From: a bacterium
GTDB lineage: Bacteria; Zixibacteria; MSB-5A5; WJJR01
Length of the DNA: 60,350 bases
Reading direction: 5' to 3'
NCBI GenBank assembly: GCA_035559435.1
Contig: DATMBC010000029.1
Location: 1-60,350 of the forward strand
Part shown: positions 49,832-58,144 of the stretch, piece by piece
How positions within the stretch are numbered: position 1 is the stretch's first letter
How the letters are laid out: each line of letters begins with the position of its first letter
The notes under the pieces: model-generated
Databases searched by the model: none
Seen by the model: the letters and a program-made list of their open reading frames with translations, nothing else
Told to the model about the DNA's origin: nothing
Made by a program: the position numbers and the translations under genes

Positions 49832-50773
49832 TCACTTCTTCTTGGACTTGGCGGGCTTGGTCTCGGCCACCAATTCGGGGTCCAACGTGATGTCGCAGGT
49901 CAGACAACGCATGGTGCCATCGGAGTAATCGATGACATAGAGGTTGCTGGAGGGCCAGGAGCCCCCGATGTAGGCGATGCGTTTGCCATCAGGGGAATAG
50001 GCGGCGTAGAAGGCCGGCAATGGCAGAAGCTTGTCGTTTTTGGAGCCGTCGGCCGCGGCGGCGAATATCCAGCGCTCGCCTTCGGCGGGCGCGCTGCAGT
50101 AGATCACAGAGGCGCCATCGATCGACCAGTTCGGGTTGGAATTGCCGGAGGCGGCGTCGCCGAGGATGCGCGAGTCGCCGGTGTTGGCATCGATGACGAC
50201 CACCTGATCCTTGGCGCCTTCGGCCGACAGATAGCAGGCCACCTTCCGGCCATCGGGCGACCAGCGCGGATTGTGTTCTGCGCCGGGTGTGTTGGTCAGC
50301 CGCTCGACGGTCGCGCCATTGAGACTCATGATGTAGAGGTCCGGGTTGCCGTCGCGGTCGGAGACAAAGACGATGTCATTGCCGTCGGGCGAGAGGCAGG
50401 GGGCGGCGTCGCGTCCGGGATGGTTGGTCAGCCGGCGCATTCCGCCGCCGTCGGCGTTCATGACATAGATCTCATCGTTGCCGTCGCGGTTGGAGGTGAA
50501 AAACAACTTCGCCCCGTCCTTCGACCAGCAAACCCCGGCATCAACGGCGTCGTTTTTGGTCAAGCGCGTCACCAGCTTGCCCCGCAGCACCATCGTGTAA
50601 ACTTCGGAGGGCTTCTGATTGATCATCGCCGTGAAGGCGACCGCGTTGCCATCGGGCGCCCAGGCAACATCCTGGTAGAAGACGGTCGGCGTGGAGAGTG
50701 TGTCGGCGGCCCGGACGGGCGTGACGGCCCACAGCGTCAGAACAGCCACGGCATAAAGCAGTCGGCTTCGCAT
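49832..50773 (-). CDS. Periplasmic TolB-like PD40 beta-propeller protein
   Basis: The 313-residue protein has a signal peptide (about 1-22, ending VRA) and repeats of the PD40/TolB type: AWAPDGNAVAFTA, CWSKDGAKLFFTSNRDGNDEIY, CLSPDGNDIVFVSDRDGNPDLY, RWSPDGRKVACY, and YSPDGKRIAYIG. It forms a six-bladed propeller. A lysine-rich tail (KPAKSKKK) ends the protein. Real TolB belongs to a tol-pal operon, which is absent here, so the partner and role are open. Confidence 0.9.
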   Translation of the reverse strand: MRSRLLYAVAVLTLWAVTPVRAADTLSTPTVFYQDVAWAPDGNAVAFTAMINQKPSEVYTMVLRGKLVTRLTKNDAVDAGVCWSKDGAKLFFTSNRDGNDEIYVMNADGGGMRRLTNHPGRDAAPCLSPDGNDIVFVSDRDGNPDLYIMSLNGATVERLTNTPGAEHNPRWSPDGRKVACYLSAEGAKDQVVVIDANTGDSRILGDAASGNSNPNWSIDGASVIYCSAPAEGERWIFAAAADGSKNDKLLPLPAFYAAYSPDGKRIAYIGGSWPSSNLYVIDYSDGTMRCLTCDITLDPELVAETKPAKSKKK

Positions 50774-50847
50774 CGTCGTCTCGCTTCAGTTGTAGGTCAA
50801 GAAACCGTGCCAGACAGCCTGTCCTCAAGAAACGGGGACCATCCTGG

Positions 50848-51795
50848 TTGTCAATCCAGAAATCGGACTTGGCGGCTCCCGATCCTTATCTATCATTATC
50901 GACCGGGAGGGCGGCATCCCTAACCGGCGATGCCGCTCTCCCTGCCCGCGTGCGATTCAAACCTCTGGCACTTCTCGTGGCCGCCCTGGCGGCGTTTGCC
51001 GCCAATTCCCTGCTATGCCGTCTGGCGCTGGGCGGAAACACGATCGATCCGGCCAGCTTTACTTCCATCCGCCTGCTCGCCGGGGCGCTGACTTTGGGTC
51101 TGCTGGCCGGTTTCCGGGGCAATTGGGCGTGGCTACGCGCCGGCGGATGGGGGCCGGCTGTCGCGTTGGCGGCGTATGCGGCGCCCTTCTCCTTTGCCTA
51201 CTTACGGCTGAGCGCTGCGACCGGGGCGCTCATTCTGTTTGCGGCGGTGCAGGCCGCCATGCTGGGATGGGCGATCGCGACGGGGGAGCGTCTCGTCGGG
51301 CGGCAGTGGGCGGGACTGGCGATTGCCATCGGCGGACTCGTCTATCTGCTCTTGCCTGGCGTCGCGGCGCCGCCTCTGACGAGCGCCATGCTGATGGCGG
51401 CGGCCGGCGCGGCTTGGGGATGGTACTCGCTGGCAGGACGTGACGCGCCGGATCCATTGGGCGCGACCGCTTCCAATTTTATCCGCGCGCTCCCGCTGGC
51501 GCTCCTGGTCAGCGCACTGACATGGTCCGGACAGCAGACAAGCACCGAAGGAATCGTGTTGGCGGCAACGTCCGGGGCGATTGCATCCGGGCTGGGGTAT
51601 GCGGTGTGGTACCTGGCGCTGCGGCACATCACGACCGGCAGCGCGGCTGCCGCGCAACTGGCGGTGCCGGCGCTGGCGGCCTGGGGCGGAGTCGTGCTGC
51701 TGGAGGAGCCCTTGACGATACGTCTGATAATCGCCGCGGCGCTAATCCTCGGCGGGGTTGGATTGGCGCTGTCAGGACGCGCCGGCAGATCGTAG
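50848..51795 (+). CDS. EamA/DMT family transporter
   Basis: The product has ten predicted membrane segments in two EamA repeats, the pattern of drug/metabolite transporters: FAANSLLCRLALGGNTIDPASFTSIRLLAG opens the first repeat and MLMAAAGAAWGWYSLAGRDA opens the second. Substrate is unknown. The start is uncertain. The first possible codon is a TTG at 50848, giving 315 residues with a 30-residue soluble lead. A GTG at 50950 (RFKPLALLV) would give 281 residues and is more like the family. No strong ribosome site helps to choose. Confidence 0.85.
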   Translation: MSIQKSDLAAPDPYLSLSTGRAASLTGDAALPARVRFKPLALLVAALAAFAANSLLCRLALGGNTIDPASFTSIRLLAGALTLGLLAGFRGNWAWLRAGGWGPAVALAAYAAPFSFAYLRLSAATGALILFAAVQAAMLGWAIATGERLVGRQWAGLAIAIGGLVYLLLPGVAAPPLTSAMLMAAAGAAWGWYSLAGRDAPDPLGATASNFIRALPLALLVSALTWSGQQTSTEGIVLAATSGAIASGLGYAVWYLALRHITTGSAAAAQLAVPALAAWGGVVLLEEPLTIRLIIAAALILGGVGLALSGRAGRS

Positions 51796-52040
51796 GAGTA
51801 TCGCATTGGTCTCACCCGTGCAAGACAGCCAAGAAACGCGTTGCGCAACAGGACTCGCTCGGGTCTGATAACTTCTGCCCCCAAGAAATCATTAAACCCA
51901 TCAATCTGCCATCATGCTCCAAAGTCAGCCGCGCGCATGGTGGAATGTGACGTAAGCCGCAATCGCGACGGGGCACGGGCTTTCAGCCCTTTGCTGTGTC
52001 GTGCTGATGCCACCCTCGGTGGTACGGGTTCTCAGCCTGC

Positions 52041-52067
52041 GTGGAACAGGTAGAAAACCTGTTCCAC
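52041..52067. repeat. Palindrome D (GTGGAACAGGT/ACCTGTTCCAC)
   Basis: Perfect 11-base stem with a 5-base AGAAA loop. An outer pair CTTTCAG (51980-51986) and CTGAAAG (52067-52073) flanks it at a distance, suggesting a larger inverted element. Confidence 0.6.
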
Positions 52068-52083
52068 TGAAAGAGCAACAAGG

Positions 52084-52120
52084 ATCCCAAGACCCGGCCA
52101 AGAGCGCCGGGTCTTGGGAT
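52084..52120. repeat. Palindrome E, 15-base stem
   Basis: ATCCCAAGACCCGGC (52084-52098) pairs perfectly with GCCGGGTCTTGGGAT (52106-52120) around a 7-base loop. It is the longest perfect inverted repeat I found outside genes. No T tract follows on either strand. Confidence 0.7.
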
Positions 52121-52189
52121 GACGGACTCCGCCGACGACAGTCCATCAATGCGTCAGTCCGTCGCAAACTCCAGCGAATTGGCCCCACC

Positions 52190-52225
52190 AACAAGAAACG
52201 GCCCTGCCACATCGTGACAGGGCCG
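52190..52225 (-). terminator. Intrinsic terminator of the TPR-thioredoxin gene
   Basis: CGGCCCTG (52199-52206) pairs with CAGGGCCG (52218-52225), with an inner CAC/GTG pairing. On the minus strand TTTCTTGTT follows. It lies about 25 bases after the stop at 52250. Confidence 0.7.
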
Positions 52226-52249
52226 TCGTTCAGTTGTCGTGAATTCGCG

Positions 52250-53785
52250 CTACGCGCCCTTCTTCAGCGCCGCCTCGATCGACTTGGCCAGCTCTTCGCC
52301 GCGGCATTGATCGCCGGAAGCGGCCAACGATCCATCGCGGCCGATCAAGAACGGGCTGGGAATGCCGGAGCCATCGACCAGATAGGCCTTCACCAGCGGA
52401 CCGTTCCAGTCCTGCTGATCGTAGATGTGGCGCCAGTTCATTCCTTTCTCGGCGATCCACTTCTTGTAGGCATCCACCGTGGTCCTGTCGGCGTAGTCCA
52501 GCGAGACGGAGAGGATATCAAACCCCTGCGCCTTGTACTTCTCGTAGGCGGCCAGGATGTGCGGCAGTTCGGCGCGGCAGGGCCCACACCAGGTCGCCCA
52601 GAAGTCGAGGAGGACAACCTTGCCCTTGTAGTCGGCCAGAGAAACCGGCTTGCCATCGACATCGACGCCTTCGGTCGGAATCGGCCAGAGCGCGGCGACG
52701 ACATCCTCGCGGAAGAAGGCGCCGGCGATGTCCATGGCGGGCTCATCGTCGCGGTAGCGGTCTGTGAACGCCTTGATCTTCCCCTTCAGCGATCCGCGGT
52801 TGTCGCCGGCTTCCTCAAGCGCGAAAGCCAGTTGCCAGGCCTCGGCGGCGCCGGCGTACTTGGTGCCCGGCTCGACTTTGGCAAAGTAGGCGCGGGCGGA
52901 GCCGGTGCTGGTCACCCAGTTCGGATCGGCCGGGCCCTTGGGCAAAAGTTCGCAGGTTGCGGCGACACCGGCCCGGTAGTTGGCCTCGTTGCGGCCATCG
53001 GCCGAGGGACCGGAAGCCAGATAGTTTTCAATTTCCTTGATCGCCGCCTTGGCGACCGCTCCCCAAGGGCCATAGATGGCGCGAATGCGCGTGATAGCTC
53101 GGACCCGTTCCAGCCCGGCATCGAATTCGGGATTGTCCTTCTCCAGTGCGGCCTGCGCGGCGATCCGGCGGGCTTCAAATTCCATGCGGGCCAGATCGCT
53201 TTGCCAGGCAAAGCGCACCGCGCGATGCTTGCGCCAGATCGCCTCCTGCGCCACCACCCAGCGTTCGAGCGAATCCTTGTCGGGAATCGACGCGGGCGGT
53301 GTATCGTACTTGGGCAGACCGTTGGCAAACAACGGAGCCACCGCGTCCAGGTTGGCCGCGGCCTTTTCGACCAGCGGCGCAAACCGGACATCGGCGCGCA
53401 GGGCTTCCAGATCGCCGTCGTTGCTCAGGTGATCCGGGTCGTCCCAGCCGTTCTCGACCGCCTTGGCCAGCCACTGGAAAGCCGCATCGATCTGCTTGTT
53501 GCGGCCATAGGCGCAGGCCAGATTGTAGTAGCCCCACTTCCCTTCCGGGATCAATTGGGCCTGACGTTCGAAGGCGGCGACGGCCATCTCGAGATTGCCA
53601 TCGTCGAGATACTGGTAACCTGAATCCCCAACCGCGCTGTAGGCATCAATGAGGCCGAGATCGTAGGTGGGCAGGGCGTTTGCCTGACCGGCGGTGGTCT
53701 GGCTGACCGCGGTCTGCCGGCCCAGCAGCCATCCGGCCAAGGCCATGACAGTCAGCGCGGCAACAATCGACATGCGTTTGAACAT
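52250..53785 (-). CDS. Exported TPR protein with C-terminal TlpA-like thioredoxin domain
   Basis: From the ATG at 53785 (AGGAGG, 8-base spacing) the product is 511 residues. A membrane anchor or signal (MSIVAALTVMALAGWLLG) is followed by TPR-like helices at about 50-135 (WGYYNLACAYGRNKQIDAAFQWLAKAV), an alpha-helical middle, and a thioredoxin-fold domain from about 385. Its redox motif is ATWCGPCRAELPHIL, as in TlpA/ResA. It likely reduces or isomerises disulfides in the periplasm, perhaps for cytochrome maturation, but no ccm gene is near. A TATATT box at 53821-53826 lies upstream without a good -35. Confidence 0.92.
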   Translation of the reverse strand: MFKRMSIVAALTVMALAGWLLGRQTAVSQTTAGQANALPTYDLGLIDAYSAVGDSGYQYLDDGNLEMAVAAFERQAQLIPEGKWGYYNLACAYGRNKQIDAAFQWLAKAVENGWDDPDHLSNDGDLEALRADVRFAPLVEKAAANLDAVAPLFANGLPKYDTPPASIPDKDSLERWVVAQEAIWRKHRAVRFAWQSDLARMEFEARRIAAQAALEKDNPEFDAGLERVRAITRIRAIYGPWGAVAKAAIKEIENYLASGPSADGRNEANYRAGVAATCELLPKGPADPNWVTSTGSARAYFAKVEPGTKYAGAAEAWQLAFALEEAGDNRGSLKGKIKAFTDRYRDDEPAMDIAGAFFREDVVAALWPIPTEGVDVDGKPVSLADYKGKVVLLDFWATWCGPCRAELPHILAAYEKYKAQGFDILSVSLDYADRTTVDAYKKWIAEKGMNWRHIYDQQDWNGPLVKAYLVDGSGIPSPFLIGRDGSLAASGDQCRGEELAKSIEAALKKGA

Positions 53786-53877
53786 TTCCACTTCCTCCTG
53801 TCGTTTCGCGTCAAGGGGCGAATATACGGCATGAAACCCGCAAGCGCCCTGAAAGTTTCAGCCGGATAAAACAGCGC

Positions 53878-55377
53878 TCAATCGATGCGCTCGGGGTTGC
53901 GCCAGCGGAAGCGGTTGGCGCCCTTCTCGGTGCCCAGCCAGAGATAGTCGCCATCGACCTGGATGACCTGCACCAGGTTGGAGAGCATGCCATCGTCGAC
54001 GGTAAACACCCGCCGTTCCCGCGTGGCGGGGACAAAGCGGACCAGACCGCTGCGGGTGGCGGCCCAGAGGATGCTGTCGGTCACTGCCAACGAGAAGACA
54101 TTGTCATCGGGAAGGCCATCGACCGATTCGTAAACCCGGGCCGGATCGCGGAGATTCAAATCAATAACACCGATGCCGCGTTCCATCCCGACATAGAGAT
54201 GGCCGTCATGGACCACCAGCGAGCGCACACTGCGCGCAAATGCGCCATCGGCCCGGTCATACCGCGTCCACTCTGCCGCGGGCTTGACCAGACGAAAAAG
54301 TCCGCGGTCGGTGCCGAGCCACACCACATCGCGGGCGGCGGCGATGGCGCGGACGCGGGCGTTGCCGACCTCGGAAGAAGTTGCCGAGAACGCGGAATCG
54401 TTGGGTAGATAGATCGCATCGACGCCGCTTTCCGTGCCGACCCAGAGGAAGTCGCCGTCGAGGCAGATCGTGTTGACCCGGTCATCGGTCAGACCGCGCG
54501 AGCGGCCATAAGTGCGGAAGCGTCCGCTGGCGCGGTCGTAGCGTACCACGCCCAGATCGGTGGCCATCCAGAGCGTCTTTCCGTCGGGTGTCCCGGCGAA
54601 CTGATAGATGGCATCGGTGGCGAACCCATCGACATAGCGCGCTTCGATGTATTGCCAGGTGGAGTTGACGGTGTCGTAAATGCTGAGCGCGCCCTCGGTG
54701 GTGTAGTAGGTCGGCCCGCCAAAGAAGACCTTGCCGCTGTCGAGGAAGATCGCCGCGACGTTGTCGTGGAAAAGTCCCCACTCCTGCGGCTCGAGATCGA
54801 AGCCGGCGTAGGGCTGGCGCCAGACGAAGTCCCCCCAGGTGCCGATCCACACGTTGCCGTAGGAGTCCTCGATGGCGCCGGCGATACGGTAGGAACGCAG
54901 ATGCGGGTCGGTGAAGTACCCCTCGGTCAGCACATCATAACCCCGGGGCAGATACCATCCCTCGATGCGCGGCTCGGCCCAGGGGCGCACCAGCGAATCG
55001 GGGAAGGAGGGCGAGTAGCGCCATTCGTCCCACACGCGGCGGAAGACGGAGTAACCCGCCGGGGTCTGCGCGAAGAGTTCATCGGTGTCGGGGTTGTAGG
55101 CGAGCCGCTGGATGTCGTTGGAGGGCAGCCCTTCGGCGGTGGTAAGCGGTGTGGCCCAGCGCCGGGCGTAGCGATCGAAACGGGCCACGCCGCCGCGGGT
55201 GCCGAAGTAGACATAGTCCGGCGCCTCGGCGGCCGAAGTCACAAAGCGCAGCGACGTGAACGCCCGCCAATCTCCCGGCTTGTAGCGGGGATTGGGATCT
55301 GCCAGCGCGATCGCGCTCCCGACAAGCAGCGCGGCGGCACTCAGCGCCATCGTGGCAATGTGGCAGCGTACCCTCAT
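53878..55377 (-). CDS. Exported regulator-type beta-propeller protein
   Basis: From the ATG at 55377 the product is 499 residues. It has a signal peptide (MALSAAALLVGSAIALA) and many blades of the two-component-regulator propeller type: VYFGTRGGVARFD, VWIGTWGDFVW, LWMATDLGVVRYD, LWVGTESGVDAIY, VWLGTDRGLFRL, LWAATRSGLVRF and LWLGTEKGANRF. Such propellers usually form the sensor of hybrid histidine kinases. Here no membrane anchor at the end, kinase or other domain follows. The start codon overlaps the stop of the aminotransferase gene by one base (TGATG). Confidence 0.85.
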   Translation of the reverse strand: MRVRCHIATMALSAAALLVGSAIALADPNPRYKPGDWRAFTSLRFVTSAAEAPDYVYFGTRGGVARFDRYARRWATPLTTAEGLPSNDIQRLAYNPDTDELFAQTPAGYSVFRRVWDEWRYSPSFPDSLVRPWAEPRIEGWYLPRGYDVLTEGYFTDPHLRSYRIAGAIEDSYGNVWIGTWGDFVWRQPYAGFDLEPQEWGLFHDNVAAIFLDSGKVFFGGPTYYTTEGALSIYDTVNSTWQYIEARYVDGFATDAIYQFAGTPDGKTLWMATDLGVVRYDRASGRFRTYGRSRGLTDDRVNTICLDGDFLWVGTESGVDAIYLPNDSAFSATSSEVGNARVRAIAAARDVVWLGTDRGLFRLVKPAAEWTRYDRADGAFARSVRSLVVHDGHLYVGMERGIGVIDLNLRDPARVYESVDGLPDDNVFSLAVTDSILWAATRSGLVRFVPATRERRVFTVDDGMLSNLVQVIQVDGDYLWLGTEKGANRFRWRNPERID

Positions 55378-56564
55378 CACGACTGCTTGCGCCCGCGGTG
55401 TGCCGCGAAACGGATCATGGCCGTGGCCAGTCGGTCCACATCGGCGGCAGTGTTGTAAAAGTGCGGCGACACACGAATGTTCCCCTCGCGCAGCGACACA
55501 TAAATACGCTGCGCCGTTAGACGGCGATGCAAGTCCTTCGTCTGAGGACCTGCAATTGATACAATCGCCGAGCGGTTCGCGGCGCGGGGAAAGACCAGCG
55601 GCCGCCAGGGCGTCCCCACGAGCCGCTCGCCCAGCCGGCGGTGCAGCGACTGAATGTGCCGGTGGATCCGTCCGACGCCGCATTCGGCCAGGATCGACAG
55701 CCCGGCGTAGGCCAGACGCACGGAATAGAATGGATAGGTCCCGACTTCCCAGAAGCGTCCATCGTTGAAGGCGGGACGGTCCCAGCGTTGCAGATCGCCC
55801 CAGGTGTATCCCCAATCGTAACCGAGCCAGCCGCCATAGGGCGGACGCACGGAACGGATCGGCGCGGAGGCTATCGCAAAGAACCCTCCGCCGGTCTGTC
55901 CCAGGAGCCATTTTTGCGTTCCGCAGGCGATGGCATCGACGCCATCGGCGGTCATGCGCAGCGGCGTCACTCCGGCCCCCTGCGTCACATCCACCAGCAA
56001 GAAGCAGCCATGCGCGTGGCAGAGACGGGCAAGCTGTGCGAGGTCGTTGCGGTAGCCGTTGAAGTACTGCACCCAGGACGTGACCAGGACGGCGGCGCCG
56101 CGTTTCAATTCGGCTTCCAGCACCGAGAGATCGGGCGCGCCATCGGGACAGAGGATCGGCACGACCGTCAAACCGCCGCGTTCAGCCAGCGTGCGCACAG
56201 CGTAGACGGCGGCGGGGAACTCGTTGACAGGCACCAGCACCCGCTCACCCGGCTTCAGCAAAAGCCCGCCGAGGATGGCATTGAGGCCATAGGAGGCATT
56301 GGGGCAAAACGCGACGCGACTGGCCGGCGCGCCGGCCAGCCGCGCAAAAAGCCGTCGCGACTTTTCCAGCAGCGAGAACGTCTCCCCGTCCACATCGGGA
56401 TCTTCGCGGATGATGCTCTGCTTTTTCAGCAATGCGTCGACCAGCCGGCGGCCACGGACCGGCACCGGGCCGAACGACGCATGGTTGAGGAAGGTGGTGC
56501 CGCGCGCGATTGGAAACTCGCGCCGCAGCGCGCGCAGGGGATCGGCGACTTTGGGCGCTGTCAT
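55377..56564 (-). CDS. Class V aminotransferase (PLP-dependent)
   Basis: From the ATG at 56564 the product is 395 residues. The fold type I PLP features are present: LNHASFGPVP at the N-terminus, DVTQGAGVTPL at about 200, and the Schiff-base Lys218 in CGTQKWLLGQTGG. The family includes cysteine desulfurases, isopenicillin N epimerase-like and kynureninase-like enzymes; the ASFGP start resembles the epimerase-like group. The substrate is open. The start overlaps the previous stop (ATGA), and its own stop overlaps the propeller start. Confidence 0.9.
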   Translation of the reverse strand: MTAPKVADPLRALRREFPIARGTTFLNHASFGPVPVRGRRLVDALLKKQSIIREDPDVDGETFSLLEKSRRLFARLAGAPASRVAFCPNASYGLNAILGGLLLKPGERVLVPVNEFPAAVYAVRTLAERGGLTVVPILCPDGAPDLSVLEAELKRGAAVLVTSWVQYFNGYRNDLAQLARLCHAHGCFLLVDVTQGAGVTPLRMTADGVDAIACGTQKWLLGQTGGGFFAIASAPIRSVRPPYGGWLGYDWGYTWGDLQRWDRPAFNDGRFWEVGTYPFYSVRLAYAGLSILAECGVGRIHRHIQSLHRRLGERLVGTPWRPLVFPRAANRSAIVSIAGPQTKDLHRRLTAQRIYVSLREGNIRVSPHFYNTAADVDRLATAMIRFAAHRGRKQS

Positions 56565-56971
56565 ACGCGGGATACCAGGGCGCCGACAATTGTCATCGCG
56601 CCGCCGATGCGTAACAGGTCGATGAGCAGGCTCCACAACGTGCGATCCCAGCCCTGCTCGGACGCATCGAGCAGCCGCAGGGGTGTCGCGCCGAAGACAA
56701 ACGCGAGGAGCCCCAGCGCCAGCCCGGCCCGCGCGCCGGTGAAGGGCAGGATCACATCGATGACCGAAAGCAGTGAAATCGGGATGATGGACAAAAAGAC
56801 CAGATTGGTGATCAGCAGATTGCCCCAGTCGCCGGGCCACCAGTGCGGGTGCGGCGCCTCATCGACGGTGCGGTGAGACAGCCATCGCCCCTGCCCCAGG
56901 CGTCCCAGCAGCGAGACGGCGACCGCATACAACCAGGATGGAATGACAATCCAGATTCCGCTCACAGCCAT
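56561..56971 (-). CDS. Small multi-pass membrane protein
   Basis: From the ATG at 56971 the product is 136 residues. It has four hydrophobic segments (about 3-18, 46-66, 72-92 and 112-133) and short loops, with HPHWWPGDWGN in the first long loop. I do not recognise the family. Its start overlaps the epimerase stop by 10 bases and its stop overlaps the aminotransferase start (ATGA), so all four genes from 57960 to 53878 are coupled. Confidence 0.7.
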   Translation of the reverse strand: MAVSGIWIVIPSWLYAVAVSLLGRLGQGRWLSHRTVDEAPHPHWWPGDWGNLLITNLVFLSIIPISLLSVIDVILPFTGARAGLALGLLAFVFGATPLRLLDASEQGWDRTLWSLLIDLLRIGGAMTIVGALVSRV

Positions 56972-57960
56972 CCTCTCTCCCGGTACCATTGCGCGGTCTG
57001 CTTCGCGCCGTCGGCGAAGGGGATTTGCGAATGATAGCCGAGCAGGCGCCGGGCTTTTTCGGTCGAACAGGTCCAATTGCGGATGAGAAAATCGCGCGCC
57101 TTGGCGCGGTTGAGCCGCGGCACAAACCCGAACGCCTTGCCAATGTAGTCGGCGGCGCCGGCGATGGTCATCAGAATGGGCTTGGGAATCTTGATGGGGA
57201 TGGCCCAGGTGCCGAGCGCCTGACGGATCAGTTCCATCAGTTCGGCCAGTTCATACGAACGATCTTCTGCAATGTAAAACACCTGCCCATTGGCCCGGTC
57301 GTTGTCAAGCGCCAGCAGGGCGCCGTGCACGAGGTCTTGTACATGCACAATCGCGATTCGTTGCGGCTGCGGACCGAAGACCGGCTTGATGTGCCAGCCG
57401 ACCGTTTGGAAAATGGCGAGAATGGCGGTGTCTTCGGGGCCATAGACCGACGGTGGGCGGATGGCGGTGACCGGCAGATGGTCGGCGCGGGCCATGACGG
57501 CGTTTTCGCCGGCGAGTTTGCTTTCACCATACGGCGTATGGGGAGCGGGCGGATCCTCCTCGGTCCTGGCCCGGTCGGATGGGCTGGGACCGCCGGCCGC
57601 CTGCGAGGATATATAAATGAAGCGTTTCAGACCGGGCGCGACCTCCTCGACGGCATCGAGGAGTTTGATCGTGCCGACGCAGTTGGCGTGGTGGTAGGCC
57701 TCCGGCGACGGGGCACGCACCAGGCCGGCATTATGAATGACGTACTGTGCGCCTTCGGCGCCGCGACGGAGGGCGAGGCGGTCATCCAGATCGCCGGTGA
57801 TCCATTCCAGTTCGAGGCCCGCCAGACGCGAGCGATCGGCCTTCGGTCGGATCAAGACCCGCACACGGAAGCCGCGGTCAATCAAGGCACGGGTCAAATG
57901 CGAGCCGACAAACCCGTTGGCGCCGGTGAGGAAGACGATCGGGGCGGCGTCGTTGGTCAT
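56962..57960 (-). CDS. NAD-dependent epimerase/dehydratase (extended SDR)
   Basis: From the ATG at 57960 the product is 332 residues. The N-terminal Rossmann motif is FLTGANGFVGSHLTRALIDRG. Catalytic residues are seen in YISSQAAGG and in PYGESKLAGE (Tyr-xxx-Lys). The C-terminal half is of the epimerase or 3-beta-HSD type. It is divergent from the serine palmitoyltransferase gene. In Caulobacter the ceramide reductase CerR is also annotated as an NAD-dependent epimerase and lies near spt, so this enzyme is a candidate for 3-ketoceramide reduction. That is inference from context. Confidence 0.9.
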   Translation of the reverse strand: MTNDAAPIVFLTGANGFVGSHLTRALIDRGFRVRVLIRPKADRSRLAGLELEWITGDLDDRLALRRGAEGAQYVIHNAGLVRAPSPEAYHHANCVGTIKLLDAVEEVAPGLKRFIYISSQAAGGPSPSDRARTEEDPPAPHTPYGESKLAGENAVMARADHLPVTAIRPPSVYGPEDTAILAIFQTVGWHIKPVFGPQPQRIAIVHVQDLVHGALLALDNDRANGQVFYIAEDRSYELAELMELIRQALGTWAIPIKIPKPILMTIAGAADYIGKAFGFVPRLNRAKARDFLIRNWTCSTEKARRLLGYHSQIPFADGAKQTAQWYRERGWL

Positions 57961-58144
57961 GCGACCCGGCGGGGAAATCGCCTTGACTCGGCTGCCAAGG
58001 CGGCGTTTGTTAAGGCGGACTTTTTTCGCAACGGGTTGACCGTCAAGGGAATGGTCCGATCTTGTGTTTCCGGAATGCAGGGCGGGATCACGCTCGGACC
58101 GCGCCTGCCGTCCAAGGACTGGAATCAATAGCGAGCAAAGGCCG

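Larger units (their letters stand above)
51796..52249. other. Gene-free gap with long palindromes
   Basis: About 450 bases between the DMT transporter and the TPR-thioredoxin gene, which converge. I see no gene. It holds two long inverted repeats (52041-52067 and 52084-52120) and a terminator hairpin (52190-52225). The part from 51796 to 51975 shows no clear structure. Confidence 0.7.
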
